Positions 37,344 through 47,668 are shown, counted from the first letter of the stretch. The stretch is 64,000 bases of DNA from Ochrobactrum sp. Marseille-Q0166 (GCF_014397025.1 NZ_JACJUO010000001.1:1474501-1538500); one strand, 5' to 3'. Program-made: numbers and translations. Notes: generated from the letters alone by a model not told the origin.

Positions 37344-38474
37344 ATGATCAAACGCCTCATTCTGGCAATAATTTTCCTCGTGATCGTCGTGGGGGGGCTC
37401 GTTGGTTTTAACCTGTTTAGAACTCAGGCGATCAAGGATTTCTTCGCCAATATGCAGCCGCCGGCCAAGACGGTTTCTACCATAACACTCGAACCCACGA
37501 CATGGACGCCAGGTATTGAAGCAATTGGCTCCGCTAAAGCCATTAATGGCGTTGATCTGACAGTTCAGGTGAGCGGGATTGTTGATAAAATCGACTTTAA
37601 AGCCAATCAGGAAGTCAAGCAGGGAACTGTGCTTCTTCAGCTTGAAAACAGCATTGAAACGGCTGATTTGGTGGCTGCCAAGGCTGAAGCCGTGCTTGCG
37701 GATCAAAATCTAAAACGTGCTGAAACACTGAGGACGCGTGGTGTTGGGGCTGTTTCTGATGTCGATACGACTGCGGCTGCGGCGAGCGCCAAAAAGGCTG
37801 CTGTTGCCAAGATGCAGGCAGTCCTTGATCAGAAGACAGTCACGGCACCATTTACAGGTGTTATTGGTATTTCGAAAGTCGATGTCGGTCAGTATCTGAC
37901 ACCGGGCACAGTCATCGGTACATTGCAGGAAACTGACAAGATGCGCATCGATTTCACTGTGCCGGAGCAGTCGCTGCCTCAGCTCAGGCTGGGACAGCCG
38001 GTGCAGGTTGGTCCAAGTATGGAACAGCTTAATTATAGTGGTACAATTGTCGGTATCGATCCGAAGATCGACCCTTCGAGCCGTCTGGTTTCAGTGCGCG
38101 CCGAAGTGCAAAACGACGACCCACGCCTGACGCCGGGACAGTTTGTTCAGGTCCGCGTTGAACTTCCAAAGGAAGACAATGTGCTGGCACTTCCACAGAC
38201 CGCTGTCATTCGCAGCCTTTATGGCGACTATGTTTATGCGGTTCGCCCTGCACAGCCAAAAGAAGGTGAAAAAGCTCCTGAAGGCGAGGCTGCAAAGCAG
38301 GTCGCGCAGCAGGTTTTCGTCAAGATTGGACGCAGCTACGGGGGGGTCGTTGAAATCACTGATGGCCTCAAGGCTGGCGATATCGTAATCACAGCGGGTC
38401 AGAACCGGCTTTCAGCCGGAACACCTGTAACGATTGACAATACGGTCAATCCAATCCCTGCGGCTGATAAGTAA
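37344..38474 (+). CDS. RND efflux periplasmic adaptor (membrane fusion protein)
   Basis: A 376-residue HlyD/AcrA-family adaptor. The N-terminus is one membrane anchor (RLILAIIFLVIVVGGLVGF). It then has the lipoyl-like and alpha-hairpin regions (coiled coil around 95-165) and beta-barrel (TPGTVIGTLQETDKMRIDFTV region). It links the inner-membrane pump to an outer-membrane factor. The adjacent permease starts 12 bp later. ATG 37344 is the likely start; an in-frame upstream ATG at 37113 lies inside the divergent tetR gene. No outer-membrane channel gene is present here. Confidence 0.93.
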   Translation: MIKRLILAIIFLVIVVGGLVGFNLFRTQAIKDFFANMQPPAKTVSTITLEPTTWTPGIEAIGSAKAINGVDLTVQVSGIVDKIDFKANQEVKQGTVLLQLENSIETADLVAAKAEAVLADQNLKRAETLRTRGVGAVSDVDTTAAAASAKKAAVAKMQAVLDQKTVTAPFTGVIGISKVDVGQYLTPGTVIGTLQETDKMRIDFTVPEQSLPQLRLGQPVQVGPSMEQLNYSGTIVGIDPKIDPSSRLVSVRAEVQNDDPRLTPGQFVQVRVELPKEDNVLALPQTAVIRSLYGDYVYAVRPAQPKEGEKAPEGEAAKQVAQQVFVKIGRSYGGVVEITDGLKAGDIVITAGQNRLSAGTPVTIDNTVNPIPAADK

Positions 38475-38485
38475 GAGGGGTCGAG

Positions 38486-41400
38486 ATGAGTTTTTCCGAT
38501 ATTTTCATCCGGCGACCCGTTCTTGCTACGGTGGTCGCTCTCATGATCATTCTCCTCGGTCTTCAAGGGATTGCGCAGCTTTCGGTGCGCGAGTACCCGA
38601 AGGTTGATGAAACTGTGATCACTGTCTCGACCGCTTATGCGGGTGCAAGTGCGGAGCTTATTCAGGGCTTCATCACTTCGCCGATTGCCGAATCTGTGGC
38701 GACGACAGAAAACATTGATTACGTTACGTCATCTAGCCGCCCATCGTCGAGCACGGTGACAGTCCAGATGAAGCTTGGCGCAAATCCTGATGCGGCACTA
38801 ACGGAAGTGATTGCAAAGGTTAATCAGGTTCGTGGCAATCTGCCGTCCGAATCCGACGATCCAGTTATCGTCAAAGGAACGGGGCAGAGCTTTGCGACTA
38901 TGTATTTGGCCGCACAGAACCCCAACATGACCAGCGAACAGATTACTGAATATCTGGAACGTGTCATGCAACCGCGCATTTCCACGGTTCAGGGTGTGGC
39001 GAAGGCTGATATTCTGGGCGGTCAGGTCTACTCTATGCGCGTGTGGATCGATCCGATCCAGCTTGCAGCGCGTCAAGTTACAGCTGCTGAAGTGCTTGCC
39101 GCGATCAATGCGTCGAACTTCCTGTCTGCGCCGGGACAGACTAAAAATGAATATGTAGCATCTTCGATTACTCTTGAATCGACATTGCAGACGCCGGAAG
39201 CCTTTGGCGCAATGCCGATCAAGTCAACGGGCGACCAGATTGTCCGTCTGCGTGATGTAGCAAAAGTTGAACTGGCTGCGAAGAGCACAGACACCATCGT
39301 TTCGTTCAACGGGTCTGCCGGTACGTTTTTGGCAATCTATCCGACTCCGTCTGCGAATCCGATTGATGTGGCGACGGCTTTCAAAAAGGAACTGCCAGCC
39401 ATTCAAGCATCTCTGCCTGAAGGTATGACACTTGATCTGGTTTATGACGCGACCGAGCAGATCAGCTCGTCGATCAGTGAAGTTTTCACAACTATCGGTG
39501 AAGCTGTCGCAATCGTTATTCTGGTCATCATCGTCTTCCTCGGTTCGTTCCGCTCGGTCCTTATCCCGATTGTCACAATCCCGATTTCGCTGATCGGCGT
39601 CTGCTTCTTCCTCTATATCCTCGGCTTTTCGATCAATCTCCTGTCGCTGCTGGCGATGGTTCTGGCGATTGGTCTGGTGGTGGATGACGCGATTGTGGTG
39701 CTTGAAAACATTCACCGCCACATCGAAGAAGGATTGCGTCCAATGGATGCCGCCTTCAAAGGTATGAAGGAAATTACCGGCTCCATTATCGCTATGACGA
39801 TCACTCTGGCTGCGGTGTTCGCGCCTCTCGGGTTTACCGGCGGTTTGACCGGCTCGTTGTTCCGGGAGTTTGCTTTCACGCTGGCTGGTGCAGTTATCAT
39901 TTCAGGCGTCGCCGCTTTGACGATTTCGCCGATGATGTGCGCGCGAATGCTGAAGCACGGTGAAGCTTCACGATTCCAGCAATTTATCGACCGAAATTTC
40001 AAGAAGCTCGAAAAGTGGTACCATGGCATGGTATCCGGCTCACTTAACTATCGTCCGATTACCCTGATGATTGTTATTGCTCTGGTTGGGCTCACAGGCT
40101 TCCTTTTTGTGAATACCTCAACGGAACTTGCACCCGAAGAAGATTCGGGCGCGCTGTTCTCGATGTTCCAGGCTCCGCAATATGCGACATCTGCATATAC
40201 CAATCTTTATGCAGAACAGATCGATAGCCTGACCAAGGACCTGCCTGAACTGGATACACGTTTCCAGATCGTTGGTATGGATGGCGGTACAACGTCCGGT
40301 ATTGCGCTTTGGGTTCTCAAGGACTGGTCTGAACGCACACGCTCGCAAAAGCAGATTCAGGAAGACCTGACTGCGAAGCTGACAAAAGTTGCTGGCGTCG
40401 ATGCATTCATTTTTGCGCCTCCATCGCTGCCGGGTGCCGGTGGTGGTCTGCCGATCTCGATTGCGCTTCAGTCGACGGGGCCATCCAGTCAGGTTTTTGA
40501 ACTGGCCGAAGAAATTAAGAACGAAGCACAGGCATCGGGGCAATTCATCATTGTCCAGAACTCTATGTCCTATAATGCACCGCAAACCACGATCACCATT
40601 GATCGTGATCGCGCAGCAACGCTTGGTGTTCAGGTCAGCGATATCGGTTCGACCCTCGGCCTTCTGACAGGCGGGGCATCAATCGCCAAGTTTGACCGCG
40701 ATTCCAACAGTTATGACATCATCACTCAGGTGCCGGACGCCTATCGTTCTACACCGGAGAAGCTCGGCGAATTCTTCGTTCGCAGTGTGTCGGGTGCAAT
40801 GGTGCCACTTTCTTCAGTAATCGAGATCAAGCAGAATGCTTCGCCTGCCGCTATTGAGCAATTCAACCAGCTTAACTCGGCGACGATTTCTGCCTTGCCA
40901 ATGCCAAGTGTCACAACAGGTCAGGGCCTCCAAACACTCGTCAATCTGGCGCAGCAGAAGATGCCGGAAGGCTTCTTCCTCGACTATTCCGGTCAGTCGC
41001 GTCTGGAAGTGGAGCAGGGCAACACGATCATGATCGCCTTCGGCTTGGCCGTTATAGTGATCTATCTGGTGCTTGCGGCGCAGTTTGAAAGCTTCCGCGA
41101 TCCGTTCATCATCATGATGTCGGTGCCGCTTTCGATCTTCGGTGCGATCGTTCCGCTGAACCTTGGTCTGGGAACGTTGAACATCTACACGCAGGTTGGT
41201 CTCATTACTCTTGTAGGGCTTATAACCAAGCACGGCATTCTGATGGTGGAGTTTGCCAATCAGCAGCGTCGCCTGCATGGCCATTCGCGTCGTGAGGCGA
41301 TCATCCTTTCAGCTGAAACCCGCCTGCGTCCGATTCTCATGACTACGGCTGCTATGGCGCTCGGTGTTGTTCCGCTGATTATTGCAAGCGGCGCAGGTGC

Positions 41401-41575
41401 AGCAGCGCGTTATTCGATGGGTCTGGTGATCTTCACCGGTATCACCATCGGTACGGTCTTCACGCTGTTCGTGGTGCCGATGTTCTATACGTTCATCGCC
41501 AAGAAGGACGTGGAAGGCGAGTACTTGCCATCGCAGGAAGATGGCAAAGAACCGGCGACTGCATCCCATCACTGA
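38486..41575 (+). CDS. RND multidrug efflux permease
   Basis: A 1029-residue hydrophobe/amphiphile efflux (HAE1) pump of the AcrB/MdtB type. It has the twelve-span topology with large loops after the first and seventh helices. The proton-relay region in TM4 reads LAIGLVVDDAIVVLENIHRHIEE, with the two conserved aspartates. Substrates cannot be predicted; related pumps export dyes, detergents and antibiotics. Coexpressed with the adaptor upstream and presumably working with an unlinked TolC-like channel. Confidence 0.95.
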   Translation: MSFSDIFIRRPVLATVVALMIILLGLQGIAQLSVREYPKVDETVITVSTAYAGASAELIQGFITSPIAESVATTENIDYVTSSSRPSSSTVTVQMKLGANPDAALTEVIAKVNQVRGNLPSESDDPVIVKGTGQSFATMYLAAQNPNMTSEQITEYLERVMQPRISTVQGVAKADILGGQVYSMRVWIDPIQLAARQVTAAEVLAAINASNFLSAPGQTKNEYVASSITLESTLQTPEAFGAMPIKSTGDQIVRLRDVAKVELAAKSTDTIVSFNGSAGTFLAIYPTPSANPIDVATAFKKELPAIQASLPEGMTLDLVYDATEQISSSISEVFTTIGEAVAIVILVIIVFLGSFRSVLIPIVTIPISLIGVCFFLYILGFSINLLSLLAMVLAIGLVVDDAIVVLENIHRHIEEGLRPMDAAFKGMKEITGSIIAMTITLAAVFAPLGFTGGLTGSLFREFAFTLAGAVIISGVAALTISPMMCARMLKHGEASRFQQFIDRNFKKLEKWYHGMVSGSLNYRPITLMIVIALVGLTGFLFVNTSTELAPEEDSGALFSMFQAPQYATSAYTNLYAEQIDSLTKDLPELDTRFQIVGMDGGTTSGIALWVLKDWSERTRSQKQIQEDLTAKLTKVAGVDAFIFAPPSLPGAGGGLPISIALQSTGPSSQVFELAEEIKNEAQASGQFIIVQNSMSYNAPQTTITIDRDRAATLGVQVSDIGSTLGLLTGGASIAKFDRDSNSYDIITQVPDAYRSTPEKLGEFFVRSVSGAMVPLSSVIEIKQNASPAAIEQFNQLNSATISALPMPSVTTGQGLQTLVNLAQQKMPEGFFLDYSGQSRLEVEQGNTIMIAFGLAVIVIYLVLAAQFESFRDPFIIMMSVPLSIFGAIVPLNLGLGTLNIYTQVGLITLVGLITKHGILMVEFANQQRRLHGHSRREAIILSAETRLRPILMTTAAMALGVVPLIIASGAGAAARYSMGLVIFTGITIGTVFTLFVVPMFYTFIAKKDVEGEYLPSQEDGKEPATASHH

Positions 41576-41598
41576 AACTTGTGTTGAATAATACGATT

Positions 41599-41628
41599 AA
41601 GGGCGGCCACATGTGGGCTGCCCTTTTT
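41599..41628 (+). terminator. terminator after RND permease
   Basis: AAGGGCGGCC-ACATGT-GGGCTGCCCTT with a five-T run, 23 bp after the permease stop; one mismatch in the stem. Confidence 0.8.
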
Positions 41629-41675
41629 GTTGGGATGAAGTTGCATCCCCGCTTTTTCACACCATATGAGCTAGC

Positions 41676-42659
41676 ATGATACCTTTATCCGTACTCGATC
41701 TTTCACCCGTCCCTGAAGGCAGCGATGCTGGACAGTCTCTGTGCAACACGCTCGAGTTGGCCCAGCAGGCCGAAAGACTGGGCTTTACGCGCTATTGGCT
41801 GGCCGAGCATCACAACATGCCCGGTATTGCCAGTGCGGCTACCTCGGTTGTTATCGGCCATGTGGCAGCGGGCACGTCCACCATTCGCGTTGGTGCAGGC
41901 GGAATCATGTTGCCTAACCATTCGCCATTGGTAATCGCAGAACAGTTCGGTACGCTGGCTTCGCTGTTTCCGGGTCGTATCGATCTGGGGCTTGGTCGTG
42001 CGCCGGGCACCGATCAGCTGACCGCACACGCGCTTCGCCGAAATCTGGAAAGCAGCGCCAATGATTTTCCGCGCGATGTCGTGGAGCTTCTCAATTATTT
42101 CAAGCCGGCTGATCCCGCACAGCGCGTTCAGGCCGTGCCGGGCGCGGGACTGAATGTTCCCGTCTGGATTCTCGGTTCAAGCCTGTTTGGCGCGCAATTG
42201 GCTGCGATGCTGGGGCTGCCTTATGGCTTCGCCTCCCATTTCGCACCGGCTGACATGGAACGCGCTGTAGAGCTTTATCGAGAACGATTTGAGCCGTCCG
42301 AATATCTGCAGAAGCCTTACGTCATGCTTGGGCTGAATGTCATTGCAGCCGATACGGACGAAGAAGCACATTATCTGTTCACGTCGCAATTGCAGGCATT
42401 TGTGAACTTGCGCAGCGGTCGTCCGGGCAAGTTGCCGGCACCGGTTGCGGGTTATCAGGAGCAGCTTGATCCTTCCGCACAGGCACTGGTGCGCCAGATG
42501 CTGTCATGTCGTGTCGTGGGTGGCCCCGAAACGGTCGACAAGGGCATTCGCGAATTTGCTGAACGCACCGGAGCTGACGAGTTGATGGTGACGGGCATGA
42601 TCTATGACCATCAAAAGCGTCTTCGTTCTTATGAGATCGTCAGTAACTCGATGGCGTGA
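41676..42659 (+). CDS. luciferase-like flavin monooxygenase (LLM class)
   Basis: A 327-residue FMN-dependent oxidoreductase of the YhbW/luciferase-like family. Signature segments are [19 protein letters not shown] and [14 protein letters not shown]. Substrate is unknown. Its 3' end overlaps the 3' end of the convergent LysR gene by 31 bp. It has its own start after the RND terminator, with a weak ribosome site. Confidence 0.9.
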   Translation: MIPLSVLDLSPVPEGSDAGQSLCNTLELAQQAERLGFTRYWLAEHHNMPGIASAATSVVIGHVAAGTSTIRVGAGGIMLPNHSPLVIAEQFGTLASLFPGRIDLGLGRAPGTDQLTAHALRRNLESSANDFPRDVVELLNYFKPADPAQRVQAVPGAGLNVPVWILGSSLFGAQLAAMLGLPYGFASHFAPADMERAVELYRERFEPSEYLQKPYVMLGLNVIAADTDEEAHYLFTSQLQAFVNLRSGRPGKLPAPVAGYQEQLDPSAQALVRQMLSCRVVGGPETVDKGIREFAERTGADELMVTGMIYDHQKRLRSYEIVSNSMA

Positions 42660-43564
42660 GGATCGAACTCGCGATTGACCTCAGTAAGAAGCCAATCGCG
42701 AAAAGCTTTGACCGCAGGCGTATTTGCACGCGCCTGCGGTGTCACAAAGTAATAGCTGCTCGGGCTTTTGACAGTGTGCTGATAGGCCACGACAAGCTGC
42801 CCGCTTTCAATTTCCGCACTGATCAGAAACAGCGGCATCAGTGCAATTCCAAGACCTGCGACGCAAGCCTGAGAAACATTTGAGAACTGCTCAAAGCGCA
42901 TTCCGCCCGCAATAGGTGCTGCAATGTCGAGGCTTTTGAACCAGTGGCTCCATGCCCCGGGGCGTGATGCCATATTGAAAAGTGGCAGGCGCAACAGGTC
43001 ATTCGGCTCGGTGATTGCATGCTGTTTCAGAAAAGCTGGACTGCAAACAGGCGCAACCGTTTCCTCCATCAGAAATGTGCAATCGGCATTCGGCCAGTCC
43101 GGTTGACCAATATGGATTGCCGCATCAAGGCCCTCGCGCTCAAAGTCGAACTGGCCAATGCGGGTGGCAAAATTCAGAATAATATCCGGATATTGCGCGA
43201 CAAAACGCGGGATTCTCGGGATCAGCCAACGGGTGCCGAAGGTCGGCAGAAATGCAAGATTGAGCGTTGTCCCACGCATTTGCGACATGACCTGCAATGA
43301 GGCCGCGCGAATGGAGGCAAGGGCGGGGCTGATCCCACTCAGATAGGCGCGTCCGGCATCGGTCAGCAAAACATGGCGACTGGTGCGGTCAAACAGAGCA
43401 GCGCCAAGTTGTTCTTCCAATGCTGCTATTTGACGGCTGACAGCCCCTTGCGTCAGAGACAGCTCTTCCGCCGCACTCGAAAAGCTCTCGTGTCGCGCCA
43501 CTGCGTCAAAGGCAGCAAGCGCGCTTGTCGAAGGAAGCAGGCGTCTCGATAGTGATGTCATCAT
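42629..43564 (-). CDS. LysR-family regulator, probable regulator of gcdH
   Basis: A 311-residue GcvA-like LysR protein with an N-terminal winged HTH ([22 protein letters not shown], about 30-51, at [10 protein letters not shown]) and a LysR substrate-binding domain. It diverges from gcdH with only about 95 bp between them, and an inverted repeat with T-N-A geometry in that gap, so it probably controls gcdH and its own gene in response to a glutarate/glutaryl-CoA-type metabolite (inference). The start is ATG 43564 or 43561. Confidence 0.9.
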   Translation of the reverse strand: MMTSLSRRLLPSTSALAAFDAVARHESFSSAAEELSLTQGAVSRQIAALEEQLGAALFDRTSRHVLLTDAGRAYLSGISPALASIRAASLQVMSQMRGTTLNLAFLPTFGTRWLIPRIPRFVAQYPDIILNFATRIGQFDFEREGLDAAIHIGQPDWPNADCTFLMEETVAPVCSPAFLKQHAITEPNDLLRLPLFNMASRPGAWSHWFKSLDIAAPIAGGMRFEQFSNVSQACVAGLGIALMPLFLISAEIESGQLVVAYQHTVKSPSSYYFVTPQARANTPAVKAFRDWLLTEVNREFDPHAIELLTIS

Positions 43565-43585
43565 CTATTACTAAACAGAATAGAT
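43563..43585. promoter_or_regulatory. LysR-type operator between LysR gene and gcdH
   Basis: ATCTATT-N9-AATAGAT is a perfect 7-bp inverted repeat in the divergent gap. It touches the LysR start codon, which suggests either autorepression or that translation starts at the second ATG (43561). Confidence 0.55.
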
Positions 43586-43659
43586 CGATGAGTAAACGTT
43601 CATTGCATGATTCTGCTTTTCCGGTCACATTTGGGCACCTGAATTTGAGGAGATTATTC

Positions 43660-44844
43660 ATGTCGCGTGCCGCATTTAACTGGGAAGATCCGTTTCTGCT
43701 TGATGAGCAACTGACCGAGGACGAGCGGATGATCCGCGACTCGGCGCAGGCTTTCGCGAGCGATGTTCTGCTGCCGCGCATTGAAAAAGCTTATCTTGAT
43801 GAAACGACCGACCCGGACCTGTTTCGTCTGATGGGGCAGGCTGGCCTTCTTGGTGTAACGCTTCCCGAAGAATACGGCGCAGCCAATGCTGGCTATGTTT
43901 CCTATGGTCTTGTGGCACGCGAAGTCGAGCGCATCGATTCCGGCTATCGTTCGATGATGAGCGTTCAGTCGTCGCTCGTCATGTATCCGATCTATGCTTA
44001 TGGCTCCGACGAACAGCGCAAGAAATATCTGCCGGGTCTGGTTTCCGGCGAATTGATCGGCTGCTTTGGTCTCACTGAGCCTGATGCCGGTTCCGATCCT
44101 GCGGGCATGAAAACCCGCGCCGATAAGATCGATGGCGGCTATCGCATCAGCGGTTCCAAAATGTGGATTTCCAATTCGCCGATTGCCGACGTTTTTGTGG
44201 TCTGGGCTAAGTCGACCGCCCATGATGGTGCGATCCGTGGCTTTGTGCTCGAAAAGGGCATGAAGGGTCTCTCTGCCCCGAAGATTGGCGGAAAGCTTTC
44301 GTTGCGTGCGTCGATCACTGGCGAAATCGTTATGGATGGCGTGGAAGTATCGGAAGATGCACTGTTGCCGAATGTATCGGGCCTAAAGGGTCCATTCGGC
44401 TGCCTCAACCGTGCGCGCTATGGCATTTCATGGGGTGTGCTGGGTGCGGCAGAGGATTGCTGGTTCCGTGCGCGTCAGTATGGTCTTGATCGCAAACAAT
44501 TCGACAAGCCACTCGCTGGCACGCAGCTTTATCAGAAGAAACTCGCCGATATGCAGACTGAAATAGCGCTGGGCTTGCAGGCAAGCTTACGCGTTGGCCG
44601 TCTGTTTGACGAAGGCAAAATGGCACCTGAGATGATTTCCATCGTCAAGCGCAACAATTGCGGCAAGGCGCTTGATATTGCGCGTCAGGCTCGCGACATG
44701 CATGGCGGCAACGGCATTCAGATCGAATATCACGTTATGCGCCACGCGCAGAATCTTGAAACCGTCAACACCTATGAGGGAACGCATGATGTTCATGCGC
44801 TGATTCTCGGACGTGCGCAGACCGGCATTCAGGCCTTCTTCTGA
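43660..44844 (+). CDS. gcdH: glutaryl-CoA dehydrogenase
   Basis: FAD enzyme that oxidises and decarboxylates glutaryl-CoA to crotonyl-CoA in lysine/tryptophan breakdown. With start ATG 43660 (GAGGAG ribosome site) it is 394 residues. It shows the acyl-CoA dehydrogenase blocks [15 protein letters not shown] and [19 protein letters not shown], and the C-terminal [14 protein letters not shown], whose Glu373 is the catalytic base of the glutaryl-CoA group. A longer in-frame ATG 43525 lies beyond the LysR promoter and is not favoured. Followed by a CoA-transferase. Confidence 0.95.
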   Translation: MSRAAFNWEDPFLLDEQLTEDERMIRDSAQAFASDVLLPRIEKAYLDETTDPDLFRLMGQAGLLGVTLPEEYGAANAGYVSYGLVAREVERIDSGYRSMMSVQSSLVMYPIYAYGSDEQRKKYLPGLVSGELIGCFGLTEPDAGSDPAGMKTRADKIDGGYRISGSKMWISNSPIADVFVVWAKSTAHDGAIRGFVLEKGMKGLSAPKIGGKLSLRASITGEIVMDGVEVSEDALLPNVSGLKGPFGCLNRARYGISWGVLGAAEDCWFRARQYGLDRKQFDKPLAGTQLYQKKLADMQTEIALGLQASLRVGRLFDEGKMAPEMISIVKRNNCGKALDIARQARDMHGGNGIQIEYHVMRHAQNLETVNTYEGTHDVHALILGRAQTGIQAFF

Positions 44845-44865
44845 TCGCCGGAAAGGTTTTGAGAA

Positions 44866-45987
44866 ATGCAGAATACACCGCTTGCGGGTCTTAAAGTCAT
44901 TGAGCTGGCCCGCATTCTGGCCGGTCCATGGGTCGGACAAACACTGTCCGACCTCGGCGCGGATGTTATAAAGGTCGAAAGCCCTGAAGGTGACGATACG
45001 CGCAGATGGGGACCGCCATTTATCGAAGTTGAAGGCGAAGAGTCGGCTGCCTATTTCCACGCCTGCAATCGTGGCAAGCAATCCATCATTGCCGACTTTC
45101 GTACCGACGAGGGCAGGGCGCTTGTTCGCAAGCTCGTTGCCGATGCAGATGTGGTGATTGAGAACTTCAAGCTCGGCGGTCTTGATAAATTCGGTCTCGA
45201 CTATGAAAGCCTGAAAGCCATCAATCCGCGACTGATCTATTGCTCAATCACGGGTTTTGGCCACACCGGGCCTTATGCAGCACGTGCAGGTTATGATTTC
45301 ATGATCCAGGGCATGGGCGGAATCATGGACCTGACTGGCGAGCCGGACGGGCAACCGCAAAAGATTGGTGTGGCTTTCGCAGATATTTTCACTGGTCTTT
45401 ATAGCGTCATCGCTATCCAGTCGGCGCTCATCATGCGTGAGCGCACGGGAAAGGGCCAGCACATTGATATGGCGCTGTTTGATTGCATGACAGCGGTTCT
45501 TGCCAATCAGGGCATGAATTATCTGGCGTCGGGCATTTCGCCCAAGCGGATGGGCAATGCGCATCCCAATATCGCGCCTTATCAGACGCTGCCTGTATCA
45601 GACGGTTATTTCATTATCGCCTGTGGCAATGACGGTCAGTTTGCAAAACTGACAGCGATCTTGGGTGTCGGTGATCTTGCGAGCGATTCTCGTTTTCTGA
45701 CCAATTCGTTACGCGTTGCCAATCGCGATGCACTGACCGCTTTGTTGGAAGATCGCACGAAGCAATGGTTACGAGATGACCTTCTGGCTGCACTCGCCAA
45801 AGCAGGCGTGCCCGCCGGGCCGATCAACACGGTTGAAGATGTGTTTGCCGATCCGCAATTTATCGCGCGTCAGATGCGAATAGATCCTGACGGCGTGCCG
45901 GGCCTGCGGACGCCAATCCGATTCTCGGATGCTGAACTGAAGCTCGACACACGTTCACCGAAACTGGGCGAACATGGTGAACACTGA
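44866..45987 (+). CDS. family III CoA-transferase (CaiB/BaiF), SUGCT-like
   Basis: A 373-residue class III CoA-transferase, beginning LAGLKVIELARILAGPWVGQ, with the catalytic Asp candidate at residue 144 (GYDFMIQGMGG). Next to glutaryl-CoA dehydrogenase it likely activates glutarate with a succinyl-CoA donor, as human SUGCT does; that function is inferred from context and family. It starts 21 bp after gcdH, so the two are co-transcribed. Confidence 0.88.
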   Translation: MQNTPLAGLKVIELARILAGPWVGQTLSDLGADVIKVESPEGDDTRRWGPPFIEVEGEESAAYFHACNRGKQSIIADFRTDEGRALVRKLVADADVVIENFKLGGLDKFGLDYESLKAINPRLIYCSITGFGHTGPYAARAGYDFMIQGMGGIMDLTGEPDGQPQKIGVAFADIFTGLYSVIAIQSALIMRERTGKGQHIDMALFDCMTAVLANQGMNYLASGISPKRMGNAHPNIAPYQTLPVSDGYFIIACGNDGQFAKLTAILGVGDLASDSRFLTNSLRVANRDALTALLEDRTKQWLRDDLLAALAKAGVPAGPINTVEDVFADPQFIARQMRIDPDGVPGLRTPIRFSDAELKLDTRSPKLGEHGEH

Positions 45988-45993
45988 TAAAGA

Positions 45994-46020
45994 AAAAGCC
46001 CGCTTAAAGCGGGCTTTTTT
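45994..46020 (+). terminator. terminator after the CoA-transferase
   Basis: AAAAGCCCGCT-TAA-AGCGGGCTTTT with a six-T run, 7 bp after the stop. Confidence 0.9.
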
Positions 46021-46083
46021 GAAAAACGAAAGGGTTTAATGCTGCCATTCTGGCGCTAAACAAAACTATCGTTTGAGAGAAAA

Positions 46084-46168
46084 TGGTGCGGTCGAGAAGA
46101 CTCGAACTTCCACGGGTTGCCCCACAGCGACCTCAACGCTGCGCGTCTACCAATTCCGCCACGACCGC
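46084..46168 (-). tRNA. tRNA-Leu (anticodon GAG), copy 1
   Basis: The minus strand folds as a class II tRNA: seven-pair acceptor GCGGTCG/CGACCGC, discriminator A, encoded CCA, anticodon stem CAGCG/CGCTG with loop TTGAGGT (anticodon GAG), a variable arm (TGGGGCAACCCG) and TTCGAGT T-loop. It reads CUC/CUU leucine codons. It is identical to the copy at 46387-46471. Confidence 0.97.
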
Positions 46169-46386
46169 ACTGTGTGGTAGAAGCTGAACAATGTCAGCGA
46201 GAGGGCATTTAGCAAATCAATCTGGACTGCACAAGGCCATTCTTGCAGTTGAGCACAATTGAATGAAATTATTTTATATTGGGCTTAAATGTCTGATTTT
46301 AAAATACAAAAAATCCCTGCTTCATCTGGTGTTTAACCAGGTCGCAGAGCTGCGTCTTAAAAGAAATCATAACTCTTGGGAGAGAA

Positions 46387-46471
46387 TGGTGCGGTCGAGA
46401 AGACTCGAACTTCCACGGGTTGCCCCACAGCGACCTCAACGCTGCGCGTCTACCAATTCCGCCACGACCGC
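46387..46471 (-). tRNA. tRNA-Leu (anticodon GAG), copy 2
   Basis: Identical in all 85 positions to the copy at 46084-46168, including encoded CCA and anticodon GAG. Lies 303 bp upstream on the same strand. It belongs to a tandem duplication that includes flanking sequence. Confidence 0.97.
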
Positions 46472-46589
46472 ACGTGGTAGAAGCTGAACTTGTCAGCGAG
46501 GAGGCATCTAGCAAATCGATCCGAAAGGCACAAGTCTATTCTTGAACTTCATCCAATCTTTTTGAAAATAATAGAAAAATAATGAGTTA

Positions 46590-47543
46590 TCAGCCGCTGA
46601 TGCCTTGAAGACGCTTAATGTCTTCCAGCCTTTTGACGGTTTCTGCATAGCCGATGTCGATTGCCTCAGATGCGCGGTGAAAGTCGGCGAGGCCGATTTG
46701 TCCAACAGTTGGCATCAGCGAAACATCGGGTGGGTCGCCAGCCATCCGCGCGCGGGAAATACGGTCCTGAATAATGTTGAAAGCTTCCATCATGACTCCC
46801 GTAATGCCAAGGCGGCTTTCCTTCTCACCATGAATCGCTTCGTTTAATGAGTCCTGACGCGATTGAGCGTGTTTGATAACCGCAGCACGGCCAAATTGGT
46901 CGTAATGCAGGTTCACCGCCAGCACGAGGCGTTGTTCATAGGCACGACAGACAGAGACGGGAACCGGGTTGACCAGCGCACCATCGACCAATACGCGCTC
47001 CTGCCAGCGGACGGGTTCAAACACACCGGGCAGGGCGTAGGATGCCCGCATGGCTTCAACCAGCGGGCCTGTAGAGAGCCAGATTTCGTGGCCCGTGCGC
47101 AATTCTGTACATACGGCGACAAATGGGCGATCAAGATCTTCAAGACGCAAACCGTCGAGATGCTCACGCATACGGCTGTCGAGCTTCATGCCGCCGAAAA
47201 GGCCACTGCCGCGAAATGTGATGTCTAGGAGGTTGAACATGCGGCGCCGTGTGAGGCTGCGCGCGAATTCTTCAAGCTGATCGAGCTTGCCCGCAAGATA
47301 ACAGCCACCAACCAGCGCGCCGATTGAGGTGCCGGCGATCATTTCGATTTCAATGCCAGCTTCATCAAGCGCACGCAGCACACCGATATGTGCCCAGCCA
47401 CGCGCCGCACCGCCGCCAAGCGCAAGCGCAATGCGGCGTGGTTCATGACGCGCCTGCTGTAGATCCGTGACTTCTTCTTCCGGCTTCAAGGGTTGCGTAT
47501 TGGTTGCCTTGCGCCTTTGACCCCATGCGAGCATATCGACCAA
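46590..47543 (-). CDS. patatin-like phospholipase/esterase (RssA type)
   Basis: A 317-residue serine hydrolase with the catalytic dyad Ser73 (GTSIG) and Asp187 (VDGAL), and the oxyanion glycine stretch ALGGGAARG at 41-49. Family members cleave acyl esters; the substrate here is unknown. A short N-terminal segment (about 35 residues) precedes the domain, without a signal peptide. It lies alone between the tRNA-Leu genes and hisI. Confidence 0.9.
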   Translation of the reverse strand: MVDMLAWGQRRKATNTQPLKPEEEVTDLQQARHEPRRIALALGGGAARGWAHIGVLRALDEAGIEIEMIAGTSIGALVGGCYLAGKLDQLEEFARSLTRRRMFNLLDITFRGSGLFGGMKLDSRMREHLDGLRLEDLDRPFVAVCTELRTGHEIWLSTGPLVEAMRASYALPGVFEPVRWQERVLVDGALVNPVPVSVCRAYEQRLVLAVNLHYDQFGRAAVIKHAQSRQDSLNEAIHGEKESRLGITGVMMEAFNIIQDRISRARMAGDPPDVSLMPTVGQIGLADFHRASEAIDIGYAETVKRLEDIKRLQGISG

Positions 47544-47668
47544 GCACCTTTCATTTCGGTGAGTGTATCAAAACACCTTTTCGAAACAATAAATGCTGCA
47601 AATTGAAGTCGCGAGAGAAAATCACGCCTTCACGTCGATTTGGAGAGAGACACAAATCACGGGAAGAT

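Larger units (their letters stand above)
46070..46550. repeat. tandem duplication of a tRNA-Leu unit
   Basis: Two units of about 175 bp with a period of 303 bp (approximately 46070-46248 and 46374-46550). Each contains the tRNA and the same right-hand flank (TGGTAGAAGCTGAAC, then TGTCAGCGAG, GGCAT, TAGCAAATC). The flanks have diverged while the tRNAs are identical. On the tRNA strand, the flank is the upstream promoter side. Confidence 0.85.

Noticed and set aside
46263..46487. Open frame running into the second tRNA-Leu
   Set aside because: Its C-terminal half is the complement of the tRNA; such frames are a common artefact of tRNA genes.
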